Positions 52,907 to 63,397 of a stretch of 64,000 bases of DNA are shown here, in pieces. Made by a program: the position numbers and the translations under genes. This stretch comes from Leptospira mtsangambouensis (GTDB taxonomy: Bacteria; Spirochaetota; Leptospiria; Leptospirales; Leptospiraceae), in NCBI RefSeq assembly GCF_004770475.1, contig NZ_RQHK01000006.1:1-64000 (forward strand), in the 5' to 3' direction. The number at the start of each line of letters is the position of its first letter. Position 1 is the first letter of the stretch. The notes below the pieces were generated by a model. It did no database searches. It saw nothing but the letters and a program-made list of their open reading frames with translations, and was not told the origin of the DNA.

Positions 52907-53962
52907 TTATTTAGAATCCGTATTACTTACACCAGCATCAGCAAAGGATGCCATTTCATTCAAAAATTTGACACTCAGTTCAATTAGTGGATAAGCAGCC
53001 AAAGCACCACTTCCCTCTCCTAAACGAAGGTTGAGTCGAAGGAGAGGTTTTATTTTCCAATGTTCTAAAACAATTGTATGACCTTCTTCTTCCGACAAAT
53101 GCGAAAAAATCGCATAAGATTTTACTGTCGGATTGAGTGCAAAGGCGATTGCGAAGGCTGCAGTGGAAATGAATCCATCCACTACAAATGTTTTTCTTTG
53201 TGCTGCGGCTCCAATCATTGCTCCAGCCATCATTCCAATTTCGAATCCGCCAAATTCAGAAAGTATTTCGATAGGATCTTTTAGTTTTCCTGTTCTTTGG
53301 TATGCTTCTGTAAGGATTTTGAATTTGTTTTCTTTTCCGCTATTATTGAGACCTGTTCCCCTTCCAACAAGTTTTCTAAGTGGAATGTCTGTTAGATGAG
53401 ATAGAATAAGAGATGCTGCAGATGTATTCCCAATTCCCATTTCACCAAATAAAAATATATTGGTGGATTCATATTGTTTTTCTGAGAGAAGTTCGATACC
53501 GCTTAATATGGTTTCTTTTGCCTCTTCCATCGACATTGCTTCTTGTTTTAAAAAATTGGAAGTCCCTTTTCTGATCTTTCTTTGGATGAGTTTCGGAGTA
53601 TTCTCTTCCCAATCATGGTCTACTCCTGCATCAACCACTTCCACGTCGATATGACTGTGTTTGGCGAAGACGTTGGCGCAAGCTCCACCTGATAAAAAGT
53701 TTAGAACCATCTGCCATGTGACATCTTTTGGATACAAAGAAACTGGTTCTTCCGTAATCCCATGGTCACCTGCAAACAGAATGAGTTTGGGGTTTTTTAA
53801 CTCAGGGGATAATGTATTTTGGATTTCTGCTAGTAACATGGCCAGGGTTTCCAAATCACCAAGGGAACCCAAGGGTTTGGTTTTATTGTCTATTTTACTG
53901 CGGATGGAAGTTCGCAAAACATCAGTTACGGGAGAAATGGAGGGTAGGGAAAATGGTGACAT
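52907..53962 (-). CDS. cobT: Nicotinate-nucleotide--dimethylbenzimidazole phosphoribosyltransferase
   Basis: 351 residues from the ATG at 53962; an ATG at 54001 adds 13 residues that look unlike the family. It makes alpha-ribazole phosphate for the cobalamin lower ligand. Motifs: [117 protein letters not shown] and [15 protein letters not shown], with a late Glu in [17 protein letters not shown] as general base. First gene of cobTSC, diverging from dnaE. No cobalamin riboswitch was identified in the gap. Confidence 0.95.
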   Translation of the reverse strand: MSPFSLPSISPVTDVLRTSIRSKIDNKTKPLGSLGDLETLAMLLAEIQNTLSPELKNPKLILFAGDHGITEEPVSLYPKDVTWQMVLNFLSGGACANVFAKHSHIDVEVVDAGVDHDWEENTPKLIQRKIRKGTSNFLKQEAMSMEEAKETILSGIELLSEKQYESTNIFLFGEMGIGNTSAASLILSHLTDIPLRKLVGRGTGLNNSGKENKFKILTEAYQRTGKLKDPIEILSEFGGFEIGMMAGAMIGAAAQRKTFVVDGFISTAAFAIAFALNPTVKSYAIFSHLSEEEGHTIVLEHWKIKPLLRLNLRLGEGSGALAAYPLIELSVKFLNEMASFADAGVSNTDSK

Positions 53963-54125
53963 AAACAAAACCAGTCTAAAAGGACCAGGATCGGCTTCCA
54001 TCGTTTTTGGACTTGGACGGGACAGGGAGGTTTAGGATTTGGCTATTTGGGCCGAAAAAAATCCGAAATTCTGCCCTTGGGGCGCTTTACGTAGGAAGCC
54101 GTCGGAGTTACTATGTCACCAAGCC

Positions 54126-57100
54126 ATGGAAGATTTCGCCCACCTTCATTTGCACACTACCTATTCCATGCTCGATGGAGCCATACGAATCAACGATCTC
54201 ATGAAACGTGTGAAGGAACTTGGGATGAGTTCTGTCGCCATCACAGACCACGGAAACATGTATGGGGCCATTGAATTCTACAAAGAGGCTGTCAAACACG
54301 ATGTCAAACCCATCATTGGATGTGAGTTTTATGTAACTCCTTCCCGAAGTGCCGAAACTGAATTAGATGAAATTGCAGACGGTGGTGCATATCACATCAT
54401 TTTACTTTGTAAAAACGAAACAGGGTACAGAAATATCATCAAACTGGCAAGTCGATCCTTTACGGAAGGTTTTTATCGCAAACCAAGGATCGATTACGAT
54501 TTATTAGAACGACATAGTGAAGGCCTTGTTTGTTTGACTGCTTGTCTTGCGGGAGAGGTCAACCGAAAGATCTTAGAAGGCAAAGAAGACAAAGCGTATG
54601 CGTTAGCTGGTCGGTTACATGAAATTTTTCGCAAAGAAGATTTTTATTTAGAAATCCAAGACCATGGAATTCCAGAACAACGAACTGTTGCTGAAGCAGT
54701 GATGGGATTTTCCAAACGAACTGGAATTCCACTGGTTCTTACCAATGACTCTCACTTTTTAACAAAAGATGATAGAGAAGCACAAGACATCTTACTTCGC
54801 ATCGGTATGCGTAAAAACATCGATGATGAAATGCGATTTGGGTTTAATGATAATTTTTATGTAAAATCTCCCGCTGAAATGATGGGTATTTTTCCCGATC
54901 ATAAGGATGCATTTTATAATACCTTAGCCATTCGCGATAAATGTTCACTTAACTTTCAATTTGGGAATCCATTATTACCTCCGTTTGAAGTGCCTGCTGG
55001 TTTTGATACCGATAGTTATTTAGAAAAATTAGTTTGGGAAGGAATCAAAGAAAAGTACCAAGAGATCACTCCTATTGTGCGTGAAAGAACAGAGTATGAG
55101 ATGCAGACGATTCGAAATATGCATTTCGCCGGATACTTTCTCATTGTTCAGGATTATATAAATTTTGCTAGAAGAGCAGGAATTCCAGTGGGCCCAGGGC
55201 GAGGTTCAGCAGCAGGATCAATCATTGCATTTGCACTTGGAATTACGAACGTAGACCCCATTCGTTATAACTTACTTTTTGAAAGGTTTCTTAACCCCGA
55301 CAGAAAGGACATGCCCGATATTGATACGGATTTTTGCGTAGAAAGACGAGAAGAAGTTATCAATTACATCAAACACCGGTATGGTGAGAACCGCGTGGGA
55401 CAAATCATCACCTTTGGATCTCTTGCTGCTAAAGCGGCGATCAAAGACGTGGCTCGCGTATTCAATGTTCCATTTTCAGAAGTAAACGAGATGAGTAAAC
55501 TTTTCCCAAAAAAACTGGGAATTACCATCCAAGAAGCCGTTGATACTTCAAAAGATTTACGTGACATCGCTGAAAAATCGGATCTAAACAAAAAAGTTTT
55601 TTATATTGCTCAGAAATTAGAGGGTAACTACCGTCAGGTGGGAAGACACGCCGCAGGTGTTGTCATTGCACCAACAGCTCTGGAAGAAATTGTTCCTTTG
55701 TCCACGGTCAGTGAACCTGGGAGAGATGGCCGTTCTATTGTCACTCAATACGACAAAAACATGTCGGAACAAGTGGGACTGATCAAAATGGATATCTTAG
55801 GTTTAAAAAACTTAACCACCATCCATCACGCCACAAAACTCATCGAAAAGCGTCATGGGATCTTACTTGATTTAGATAAAATTCCGCTCGATGATCCTGC
55901 TACATTTAGTTTGTTACGAAAGGCAAATGTCCTTGGGATATTCCAGTTGGATTCTTCTTCCGGAATTCGTGATCTTTTTGCCAAAGCACAAGTGCAAAAA
56001 TTTGAGGAGATTGCCGCCTTACTTGCGTTATATCGTCCTGGTCCAATGGGATCGGGGATGTTGGATGACTACTTAGATCGTAAAAACGGGAAAAAGAAAG
56101 TTGTTTTCCCACATGAAAGTTTGGCTGAAGTTTTGGGCGAAACCTACGGAGTTGTTGTGTACCAAGAACAGGTAATGGGCATTTCACGAATCATGGGTGG
56201 ATACTCTGTCGGAGATTCGGATGTTCTTCGTAAGGCGATGGCCAAAAAAGACAAATCTAAACTTCCAGCATTAAAAGAGAAGTTTGTAAAAGGTGCGATC
56301 GAAAAAAAGATCAACGAAAAACTTGCAATCGAACTTTTTGAACAATTAGAAAAATTTGGTGAGTATGGATTTAATAAATCACACTCAGTGGCTTATGCCT
56401 TCGTTACTTACCAAACTGCTTTTTTAAAAGCCAACTATTCCATCGAATACTTAACAGCTTTATTATCAGGTGATCATTCCAAAATCACCGATGTTGTGAA
56501 ATACATCAACAATGCTAAAGAAATGGGGATTCGTATTTTAGGCCCTGATATCAAAGAATCAGGAATCTCTTTTGAAATTACTGATGATAAAACTGTAAGA
56601 TTTGGTTTGTCTTCTATCAAAGGTGTGGGAGAACTTGCCGCTGAAAATATCATTTCCAATCGAAAATCCATCGGTGGGTACAAACAACTTGGTGACTTCA
56701 CCAAAAAATTGGATACAAGACTTGCTAACAAAAAAGTTCTCGAGTCCCTTGCTCAAGGTGGTGCCTTCGATTCTTTTGGATACACAAGAAAAACAATTTT
56801 TGAATCCACTGATATGATTCTCACTTACGCTAACAAAAAGCAGGCGGAAGAAAAAGAAGGTCAATTTTCTTTGTTTGGCGGTGCTAATGGTGGTGGAGAA
56901 GAAAATCTCAATTTACCAAAAGATGGAATCGAATGGAATGGGGATGAATTACTAAGAAGGGAAAAAGAAACTACAGGTCTTTATCTTTCTGGACATCCCC
57001 TTGATAAATTTACAGAACAATTAAAAACATTAAAACCAACAACCATCGAAAACTTAGAAGAGGTTCGACCTAAATCTAAGGTAGAAATTGCAGGAGTTCT

Positions 57101-57623
57101 TTCCAAAAAAGTAGTCAAACTCACAAAGAAAAAAGAAGAGTTTGTGAACTTTATGTTGGAAGACCAAACAGGTGAAATAGAATGTGTTGCCTTTCCTAAA
57201 ACTTATGCAGAATTCAAACATCTATTCACAGAAGATAATACTGTTTTTATCCGCGGAATTTTAGAACGACTCGATGCCGACGAATCAGAGTTAAAAGGTC
57301 AGATCATTGTCAACAAACTCGAAGAACTAAATTCCGTTACTATCGAAAAGAAAATGGAAAAAACTCTCCATCTAACCATCAATATGACGGAAGAAAAAAA
57401 TAGAGATGTCATTTTGAAATTGCAAGATGTTCTTTCTGTTCATCGTGGTGCTTCTTCCGTGTTCTTTCATTTGGTTGGAAATGGAGATGAAAAAAAAGTC
57501 ATCCGTGCCCATGACCATTTCTCCATTGATATCACTCCCGACCTAATGAAGATGTTAACAGATATATTGGGGAAGGGAACGGTCCGTTATACAGTTGGCG
57601 AAGAAGTACGAGTATACGGATAA
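54126..57623 (+). CDS. dnaE: DNA polymerase III alpha subunit
   Basis: 1165 residues from the ATG at 54126; the frame is open from 54039, but DnaE proteins begin with the PHP domain ([17 protein letters not shown]). Order: PHP domain (~1-270), palm/thumb/fingers with [20 protein letters not shown] and the metal-binding [68 protein letters not shown], then HhH (~815-870), OB-fold ([39 protein letters not shown]) and a C-terminal domain. It is the replicative polymerase. No exonuclease domain is fused, so this is DnaE, not PolC. Confidence 0.97.
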   Translation: MEDFAHLHLHTTYSMLDGAIRINDLMKRVKELGMSSVAITDHGNMYGAIEFYKEAVKHDVKPIIGCEFYVTPSRSAETELDEIADGGAYHIILLCKNETGYRNIIKLASRSFTEGFYRKPRIDYDLLERHSEGLVCLTACLAGEVNRKILEGKEDKAYALAGRLHEIFRKEDFYLEIQDHGIPEQRTVAEAVMGFSKRTGIPLVLTNDSHFLTKDDREAQDILLRIGMRKNIDDEMRFGFNDNFYVKSPAEMMGIFPDHKDAFYNTLAIRDKCSLNFQFGNPLLPPFEVPAGFDTDSYLEKLVWEGIKEKYQEITPIVRERTEYEMQTIRNMHFAGYFLIVQDYINFARRAGIPVGPGRGSAAGSIIAFALGITNVDPIRYNLLFERFLNPDRKDMPDIDTDFCVERREEVINYIKHRYGENRVGQIITFGSLAAKAAIKDVARVFNVPFSEVNEMSKLFPKKLGITIQEAVDTSKDLRDIAEKSDLNKKVFYIAQKLEGNYRQVGRHAAGVVIAPTALEEIVPLSTVSEPGRDGRSIVTQYDKNMSEQVGLIKMDILGLKNLTTIHHATKLIEKRHGILLDLDKIPLDDPATFSLLRKANVLGIFQLDSSSGIRDLFAKAQVQKFEEIAALLALYRPGPMGSGMLDDYLDRKNGKKKVVFPHESLAEVLGETYGVVVYQEQVMGISRIMGGYSVGDSDVLRKAMAKKDKSKLPALKEKFVKGAIEKKINEKLAIELFEQLEKFGEYGFNKSHSVAYAFVTYQTAFLKANYSIEYLTALLSGDHSKITDVVKYINNAKEMGIRILGPDIKESGISFEITDDKTVRFGLSSIKGVGELAAENIISNRKSIGGYKQLGDFTKKLDTRLANKKVLESLAQGGAFDSFGYTRKTIFESTDMILTYANKKQAEEKEGQFSLFGGANGGGEENLNLPKDGIEWNGDELLRREKETTGLYLSGHPLDKFTEQLKTLKPTTIENLEEVRPKSKVEIAGVLSKKVVKLTKKKEEFVNFMLEDQTGEIECVAFPKTYAEFKHLFTEDNTVFIRGILERLDADESELKGQIIVNKLEELNSVTIEKKMEKTLHLTINMTEEKNRDVILKLQDVLSVHRGASSVFFHLVGNGDEKKVIRAHDHFSIDITPDLMKMLTDILGKGTVRYTVGEEVRVYG

Positions 57624-57629
57624 AATTTT

Positions 57630-58730
57630 GTGGAGACTGGATCTGTATCCTTAAATCTTTTATTTGAGTTTCTTTGGATGGGATCAGGGTCCGTGTTTTG
57701 TTTGATTTGGTCATTATCCAATTTAATTCGAAACAGAAATCTTTCAGGATTTGTTTGGTCTTTTATTTTATTTTCCACAGGTCTTTGGTTACTTACCGGT
57801 GCTTTTATGTTCACCGGATTTTATAAATACCTCCCAATCATTGCACTTGTTCATATCCCGTTTGTATTTCTATCCTCAACATTACTTTATTTTTATTTAG
57901 AATATTTGTTTTTGGAAAAACCGATCCAAATCAAAATTTATCATTTTCTTCCTGCTTTTGTTTCAGTTCTACTTTTGTTTCCTTTTTATTTCGGGTCAGA
58001 TTCTTACCAGTTAGATGTTTTGGAACAAATGACCAAAACAGAATATGGGTCGGTGGTGGTTGGCTTAAACTTTGGTATTAAACTTTCTATCTTACTTTCG
58101 GTAGGATTGTTTCTTTTGAAAGAATGGATTCCGAATGTACGATTGTCTGTTTTTTTTACAAAAAAAGCAATTTATTCTCTAATATTCATTCTATTGATCT
58201 GGATTGATTTGTTACTCGGAAGTATTGGATTTACATTTCAAATTCCTTTTTTTCGTAAACTCAGTGCTTATCTTTTACCTGTTCTTATGTACTTTTATTA
58301 TTTTACTCGAGAACTTTGGGCACCGTTTGTTTCTGATGTTCGAGATAGTATCCAAAGAAATAAATATGAAAAATCTAAATTGGTATCTGTTCAGTTAGAA
58401 ACCATCGACCAAAGATTGTATGAATTGATGAGAGAAAAAGTGTTTTGTGATGAAGACTTGAGTCTTTCCAAACTAGCAGAGATGGCAGAAGTCAAACCTG
58501 GTCAACTTTCTGAATACTTTCATAAACGTTATGGGTTTGGATTTTACCAATACATCAACCAATATAGGATCGATGAAGCAAAACATTTGTTATTGGAATC
58601 GGAAGAAAGATCGATTCTTTCCATTGCCGATTCGGTTGGTTTTAATTCTAAATCTACATTCAATCGAGTTTTTTTGGAAACTGTAGGTTCTACCCCTTCC
58701 GAGTTTCGAAAACAATCAAAACTAACGTAA
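57630..58730 (+). CDS. AraC-family regulator with seven N-terminal membrane helices
   Basis: 366 residues from a GTG, 6 bp after dnaE; ATG at 57678 is an alternative. Residues ~8-230 hold about seven hydrophobic segments (e.g. WSFILFSTGLWLLTGAFMFTGF, FLPAFVSVLLLFPFYFG). The C-terminal ~110 residues are an AraC/XylS DNA-binding domain with two HTHs: LSLSKLAEMAEVKPGQLSEYFHKRYGFGFYQYINQYRIDEAK and SILSIADSVGFNSKSTFNRVFLETVGSTPSEFRKQ. Such membrane-bound AraC proteins sense an envelope or lipid signal and act on DNA directly. Targets unknown; the acyl-CoA ligase next door is a candidate. Confidence 0.88.
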   Translation: METGSVSLNLLFEFLWMGSGSVFCLIWSLSNLIRNRNLSGFVWSFILFSTGLWLLTGAFMFTGFYKYLPIIALVHIPFVFLSSTLLYFYLEYLFLEKPIQIKIYHFLPAFVSVLLLFPFYFGSDSYQLDVLEQMTKTEYGSVVVGLNFGIKLSILLSVGLFLLKEWIPNVRLSVFFTKKAIYSLIFILLIWIDLLLGSIGFTFQIPFFRKLSAYLLPVLMYFYYFTRELWAPFVSDVRDSIQRNKYEKSKLVSVQLETIDQRLYELMREKVFCDEDLSLSKLAEMAEVKPGQLSEYFHKRYGFGFYQYINQYRIDEAKHLLLESEERSILSIADSVGFNSKSTFNRVFLETVGSTPSEFRKQSKLT

Positions 58731-58819
58731 ATCCATTCCATTTTTTTAGTCTCAAAGAATTCCCCAAGACGACAGTAAAAAAAATCTAAATTAGAATTGG
58801 TTCGTAACGAGGAAATTCA

Positions 58820-60718
58820 ATGCGAACCATGATTGATTTTTATTTAAACCTTCCGGCAAAATTCGGTAACAAAAATGCCTTTGCGACTCGGATGGGCACC
58901 GGTGTTTATCAGTTTAAAACTTACGATCACTTGCTCATCGATGCAAAGGATTTGGCCTTTGGGCTAAAAGGTAGTTTGTCCGAAAGAGAAAAAGTGGCTA
59001 TTTTTGCGGACAATGCGTACGAGTGGATACAAACAAGCATTGCAGTGACACTACTCGGAGCTGTGGATGTTCCGAGAGCCTCCGATGTAACAGAACATGA
59101 TATTTTGTACATACTAAATCATTCAGAGTCCAAGATACTTTTTGTAGAAAACGAAGTTGTATTTAAAAAAGTGATTCGATTGGAATCTGAATTGGAATTT
59201 CTAAAAGAAATTGTAATCATGTATCCTCCTAAAGAAGGAAATAAGGAAATCAGTTCCAGGAAAATTAAAATATCAACTTTGCAAGAGTTAGTTGCGAAAG
59301 GAAAAGAACTTCGTAAAGCCGATCCATCGGACACAATTTTTTTAAACAACACCATAAAAGAATCCGATTTGTTTACCATGATTTATACTTCGGGAACAAC
59401 TGGTACTCCGAAAGGTGTTATGTTAACCCAAGGAAATATCCTCTTCCAATTACAAAATCTCCCGATTCGTTTACAGAAAGGAGATCGAACATTATCGATT
59501 TTGCCAATTTGGCATATCTTCGAAAGAATTTTTGAAATCTTTAGTTTGTATTACGGTGCTTGTACTTATTATAGTAGCGTTCGTACATTAAAGGAAGACT
59601 TGCGATTTGTAAAACCTCATTTTATGGCCTCTGCTCCAAGGTTATGGGAAAGTATATATTCAGGAATCCTTGGAACACTTGCCAAGTCATCACCTGTAAA
59701 ACAAAAGATGTTCCAACTTGCGATGTTTTTTGCCAAAAGATTTTTTCTTTCGAGACAAGTCATCACAGGAAACGTTTTAGACATTCATCCAGTTGTGTTT
59801 TGGAAACAGTCTATTCGTTTTGTTTATCATCTGTATCGATTTTTTTTAGTGAGTATACCTCATCTCTTTTTTGATTTTTTAGTTTTATCAAAAATTAGAA
59901 AAGCAACGGGAGGGGAACTTCGCGGATCTTGTTCCGGTGGGGGAGCATTGCCATACCATGTGGATGAATTTTTTAACACCATCGGTATCCCTGTTTTAGA
60001 AGGGTATGGAATGACAGAAACGGCACCTGTCCTTGCAATGCGAACCTTTGAAGAAATCATTCCAGGTTCTGTGGGTCGTATTTTCCCAAAAACCAATTTA
60101 CGTCTTGTGGACCTTCATACAGGAGAAGTTTTTTTAGATACTGAAGTTGGAAAATTTGTATTTGGAAGAAAAGGTGAAATCCATGTAAAGGGCAAACAAG
60201 TAATGGCTGGTTATTATAAAAATCCAGATGCCACAAATAAAGTTTTGGTCGATGGATGGTTGAATACTGGTGACTTAGGAATTTTTACAGCAAATCATAA
60301 TTTACGAATTGTGGGACGTTCTAAAGAAACCATAGTTTTGTTAGGTGGTGAAAATGTGGAGCCGGTTCCTATTGAGTCAAAAATTTTAGAATCGGAATGG
60401 ATCGATCAGTGTATGGTTGTGGGACAAGACCAAAAGTATTTGAGTGTCTTAGTATACCCAAATATCTCTAGATTTGAAGAACCAGTTACGGGAGAATTTT
60501 GGAAACAAAAAGAAGTCATTCAGAAAATAGAAACTGAAATCAAAGCTAAAGTGAATGCACAAACTGGATTCAAATCCTTTGAAAGAGTTGTAGGTCTTGT
60601 AGTTTTGCCAAAACCTTTTGAAGTAGGTGATGAACTGACGGCAAAACTTTCTTTAAAAAGACATGTGATCACGGATAAATACAAAGCGGAGATTTCAGCT
60701 TTGTATTCTAACAACTAA
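58820..60718 (+). CDS. Long-chain acyl-CoA synthetase (AMP-binding enzyme)
   Basis: 632 residues with GAGG before the ATG. It activates fatty acids to acyl-CoA via acyl-AMP. Motifs: MIYTSGTTGTPKGVMLTQGN (P-loop), SILPIWHIFERIFE, SGGGALPYHVDEFFNTIGIPVLEGYGMTETAPVLA, and GWLNTGDLGIFTANHNLRIVGRSKETIVLLGGENVEPVPIE. A C-terminal Lys is in LTAKLSLKRHVI. The central hydrophobic part (SIRFVYHLYRFFLVSIPHLFFDFLVL) fits the FadD15/long-chain type that contacts membranes. Followed by a hairpin terminator. Confidence 0.93.
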   Translation: MRTMIDFYLNLPAKFGNKNAFATRMGTGVYQFKTYDHLLIDAKDLAFGLKGSLSEREKVAIFADNAYEWIQTSIAVTLLGAVDVPRASDVTEHDILYILNHSESKILFVENEVVFKKVIRLESELEFLKEIVIMYPPKEGNKEISSRKIKISTLQELVAKGKELRKADPSDTIFLNNTIKESDLFTMIYTSGTTGTPKGVMLTQGNILFQLQNLPIRLQKGDRTLSILPIWHIFERIFEIFSLYYGACTYYSSVRTLKEDLRFVKPHFMASAPRLWESIYSGILGTLAKSSPVKQKMFQLAMFFAKRFFLSRQVITGNVLDIHPVVFWKQSIRFVYHLYRFFLVSIPHLFFDFLVLSKIRKATGGELRGSCSGGGALPYHVDEFFNTIGIPVLEGYGMTETAPVLAMRTFEEIIPGSVGRIFPKTNLRLVDLHTGEVFLDTEVGKFVFGRKGEIHVKGKQVMAGYYKNPDATNKVLVDGWLNTGDLGIFTANHNLRIVGRSKETIVLLGGENVEPVPIESKILESEWIDQCMVVGQDQKYLSVLVYPNISRFEEPVTGEFWKQKEVIQKIETEIKAKVNAQTGFKSFERVVGLVVLPKPFEVGDELTAKLSLKRHVITDKYKAEISALYSNN

Positions 60719-60751
60719 GATAAACAAAATTTAGCTGTTAGATATTCCTTG

Positions 60752-60774
60752 GCGGAGGGTTTAATTTCCTCCGC
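60752..60774. terminator. Bidirectional terminator between convergent genes
   Basis: Perfect 7-bp stem GCGGAGG/CCTCCGC (60752-60758 with 60768-60774) and a 9-base loop. It starts 34 bp after the acyl-CoA ligase stop; its right arm lies inside the last codons of the M23 peptidase gene. Confidence 0.65.
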
Positions 60775-61675
60775 TAATTCTTGTTATGTTGATGCTGAAA
60801 CTTCGTTCAGAGTTTTGTCCGCTAAAATCTTTTGTTTGTACTTTGATGGTATTTTCGCCTGCCTTTAGATTGAGAACACCTACCAAATAACGATCCTTAA
60901 AAAACAAATCATCAAAACTATGTCCCTCTTTGGTTTTCCATTTTCCTTCTTCAAAACGTAGGGATTCGAAGTTTGCTTGTTTATAAGCCTCCCCATTAAA
61001 AAGAAATTTTACTTCTTTGATTCCTCTTCTTTGGCTATTTTTGATTCCCCCATCTAGGATACTGACGGTAAGAGGAAAAGCTTTGGACACATTGATATTG
61101 TCACCATCGTTGAGATTGGTGTAATTTTCTCCTACATGGATGAAGAGATTGGCAATCTGTGGAGGCATTGTGTCTTCCACTGGAGGTAAGTAGGTCAGGG
61201 GATCGAGCAGAGTTTTTCCATAATCCTTTCCCAAAACAAAGTGTAGGTGGCCTCCGGTGGAATGTCCAGTATTTCCTGAAATTCCAATGGTATCACCAGC
61301 AGAGACCTGTTTGCCTGTCCGAACCGTTTCATTTCTTGTCCCACCTAAATGGTAGTACCCGCTCACATAACCGTTTTTATGTGCAATCCAGACAATATTT
61401 CCCGAACCACGTTCCTCTTCAAATGGGTCGTCCTCCGCATAACGGGAGTATAGGATGAATCCCTGGCTCATACTTTTGACAGGTTGTAAAACTGAAGAAA
61501 TGTCCAATCCATTGTGAAAATGGTCTTTTCGGGACTCACCAAAGGTGCTCGTGATGAGACCAGGCAATTCCAAACCCTGGATTGGCCAAACAAACTCGGG
61601 TTTTATATCAGAGATGGGTTCCTCTGCGAAAATAAAACTTGCCAAGAGACTCAATACTACAACAATACTTCTCAT
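60761..61675 (-). CDS. M23-family metallopeptidase (LytM)
   Basis: 304 residues. Signal peptide MRSIVVVLSLLASFIFAEEP. Zinc ligands and catalytic residues of the LytM fold are present: His54 and Asp58 (HFHNGLDIS), His109 (YYHLGG), His143-Leu-His145 (GGHLHFVLG). It should cut peptidoglycan cross-bridges or regulate another such enzyme from the periplasm. After the ~160-residue peptidase domain there is a ~140-residue beta-rich C-terminal extension (TVSILDGGIKNSQRRGIKEVKFLFNG) resembling an Ig-like unit. Divergent from the sigma factor gene. Confidence 0.9.
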   Translation of the reverse strand: MRSIVVVLSLLASFIFAEEPISDIKPEFVWPIQGLELPGLITSTFGESRKDHFHNGLDISSVLQPVKSMSQGFILYSRYAEDDPFEEERGSGNIVWIAHKNGYVSGYYHLGGTRNETVRTGKQVSAGDTIGISGNTGHSTGGHLHFVLGKDYGKTLLDPLTYLPPVEDTMPPQIANLFIHVGENYTNLNDGDNINVSKAFPLTVSILDGGIKNSQRRGIKEVKFLFNGEAYKQANFESLRFEEGKWKTKEGHSFDDLFFKDRYLVGVLNLKAGENTIKVQTKDFSGQNSERSFSINITRISGGN

Positions 61676-61720
61676 GTTTAGAGAAGTCTCCTGGCAGGTT
61701 CCTTTTTAGGAAAGTAGATA

Positions 61721-62638
61721 ATGAAACAGACTTCTTATACCAACGAAGAAATTTTAGAGATTGTCAAAGCCTGCGGTGGTGGGGACGAAAAATCTCTCCA
61801 AACATTTTTTGATATCTATTCGCAAGATATTTACAATTTTCCCATCCGTGTTTTCCACCTAAGTGAAGATGATGCATCTGATTATTATATTTATGCATTT
61901 GAAAGGTTAAAAACCGGGAAACGTTTCAAAAGTTTTGTGGGAAAATCTAGCTTTAAAACCTGGTTTTTCTCAGTCCTACGCAATTTACTCATTGATTGGC
62001 AGCGCACCAAACGAGAAGTCAAAACCCAAACGATTTCCAAAGTCAATAAGGAAGGAAAAGAATATAGTACGATCGAAGATGAGCCTGACAAAAGATCAGA
62101 AGCTTTGGCCTTAGCAATCGATGTATCAGACCAATTTCATTCCGTACTATCCACAATCAAAATTGAAAACCGAGTGGTTTTCAAATTATCCTTTGTTTAT
62201 TACCTCCACCTGGATCCAGAAGAGATTCGTTTCGTAGCCGAAAAAACCAATCGTTCCGAAGAAGAGATCCGGGTTGAAGTTTTGCGTCTTCGGGAAGAAC
62301 TTTCCGGCCGTGAAGAAGAAAACTTAAAAATGGAAGATAAAATCACATCCCTGTATTTGAATATTCTGGATTTAAAAGAACAGAAAAAATCAAAGGCCCA
62401 AGGGGATTCTGTAGAAGCACAATATTATAAAGAACGTTTGGACCACGCCCTTGCGAAAAAGTACGAACAAAGGAAAAAGTTAATCGAGAAAAAGCAAAAA
62501 GGTCACTTTCTCGTCCGGACGCCGTACAGAGAGATTGCCAGAATCTTAGGGATTTCCGAAGGTGGAGTCAGTGTGACCTTGCTAAGAGTTCTCGAAAAAA
62601 TGCAAAAAAAAATGCATTCGATGGCTGGAGAGGGCTGA
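61721..62638 (+). CDS. ECF-like sigma factor with two region-4-like HTH segments
   Basis: 305 residues; AGGA about ten bases before the ATG. Region 2 (~20-100): LQTFFDIYSQDIYNFPIRVF, DYYIYAFERLKTGKRFKSFVGKSSFKTWFFSVLRNLLIDWQR, matching the -10-reading helix of sigma-70. Then two separate region-4-like HTHs: ~140-195 (IENRVVFKLSFVYYLHLDPEEIRFVAEKTNRSEEEIRVEVLRL) and ~262-298 (VRTPYREIARILGISEGGVSVTLLRVLEKM). They are joined by a charged coiled-coil stretch (~196-260). Normal ECF factors are ~170-200 residues with one region 4. It heads a run of three genes ending with a CHAT protein and may direct their transcription. Confidence 0.85.
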   Translation: MKQTSYTNEEILEIVKACGGGDEKSLQTFFDIYSQDIYNFPIRVFHLSEDDASDYYIYAFERLKTGKRFKSFVGKSSFKTWFFSVLRNLLIDWQRTKREVKTQTISKVNKEGKEYSTIEDEPDKRSEALALAIDVSDQFHSVLSTIKIENRVVFKLSFVYYLHLDPEEIRFVAEKTNRSEEEIRVEVLRLREELSGREEENLKMEDKITSLYLNILDLKEQKKSKAQGDSVEAQYYKERLDHALAKKYEQRKKLIEKKQKGHFLVRTPYREIARILGISEGGVSVTLLRVLEKMQKKMHSMAGEG

Positions 62639-62674
62639 TTTCCTTCGTCATACTTTAAGAGAGTGGAGTTTGAC

Positions 62675-63385
62675 ATGGAAGATCAGGGTTTTAACGTAGA
62701 GACGATGGAGCTGGCTAGAGAAATCTTTATACGAGGAGAGTTTCCGAGTGAGGGTGAGTTGCAAAATCATCCTGATTTGTGGGATGCATTTTGGTCCTGT
62801 GAAGAGGCTTTCTTCGCCAATATGCGCCAAGAACTAGTGGAAAACCATCCGTTTGCTGAGTCTTGGGACCTTGCCAAAGCGGAACTGACAATGGGAAAAT
62901 CTCCTCTCCCTCTCCCTGAATTTTTAAAAGAATACACTCGTAAGAATCTAGTCCTTCCAGAAAAAAAAGACAGCCTCATCGTTCGACTCACACAGACAGG
63001 AGTTCGTGTGATTGATAGCCTTGTGGAAAGTCTGCAAATCAAAGAGAGTTTTGAATTTGCTCCTTCGATGCGTTCGGCATCGGCAGAGGTTCGGTCCGGA
63101 GAAGCAAACTCTGTGATCTTTGAGGAAACCACCAGCCAAAACCAAAAGTTCTATTACCAAATCGTAAAAGAAAACCAAGGTGAAGTTTACCTTTCTGTGA
63201 AAGCCGAGGGAACTCCTGCCTTCCAACAAGTCAACTTACGTCGAGAGGGGCGGTTCATTCTTTCTAGTAAAATTAATTTAGAAGGCAGCGCCAGCTTTTC
63301 CGGGTTAGTCCCAGGTGGTTACACCATTGAGTTTGTAGGTCCAGGCCAATCAAAATCGTTTGACTTGTCTATCCTTGTTGGATAA
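62675..63385 (+). CDS. Unknown protein between sigma factor and CHAT gene
   Basis: 236 residues from ATG 62675, which has GGAG six bases upstream. The N-terminal ~95 residues are helical and acidic (PDLWDAFWSCEEAFFANMRQELVENHPF). A Ser/Ala-rich mid part leads to a C-terminal ~100-residue beta-rich unit (IVKENQGEVYLSVKAEGTPAF; GSASFSGLVPGGYTIEFVGPG) like a carboxypeptidase-regulatory or transthyretin fold. No signal peptide or membrane helix. Its position right after a sigma factor suggests an anti-sigma or adaptor role, but no anti-sigma motif is seen. Confidence 0.75.
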   Translation: MEDQGFNVETMELAREIFIRGEFPSEGELQNHPDLWDAFWSCEEAFFANMRQELVENHPFAESWDLAKAELTMGKSPLPLPEFLKEYTRKNLVLPEKKDSLIVRLTQTGVRVIDSLVESLQIKESFEFAPSMRSASAEVRSGEANSVIFEETTSQNQKFYYQIVKENQGEVYLSVKAEGTPAFQQVNLRREGRFILSSKINLEGSASFSGLVPGGYTIEFVGPGQSKSFDLSILVG

Positions 63386-63397
63386 GTTCATGGGAGC

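Noticed and set aside
54039..54125. 29-codon upstream extension of dnaE
   Set aside because: DnaE proteins start at the PHP domain, which begins right after the ATG at 54126; the extension has no conserved character.
53963..54125. Possible cobalamin riboswitch upstream of cobT
   Set aside because: No B12-box-like conserved element was recognised and the space is short and shared with dnaE.
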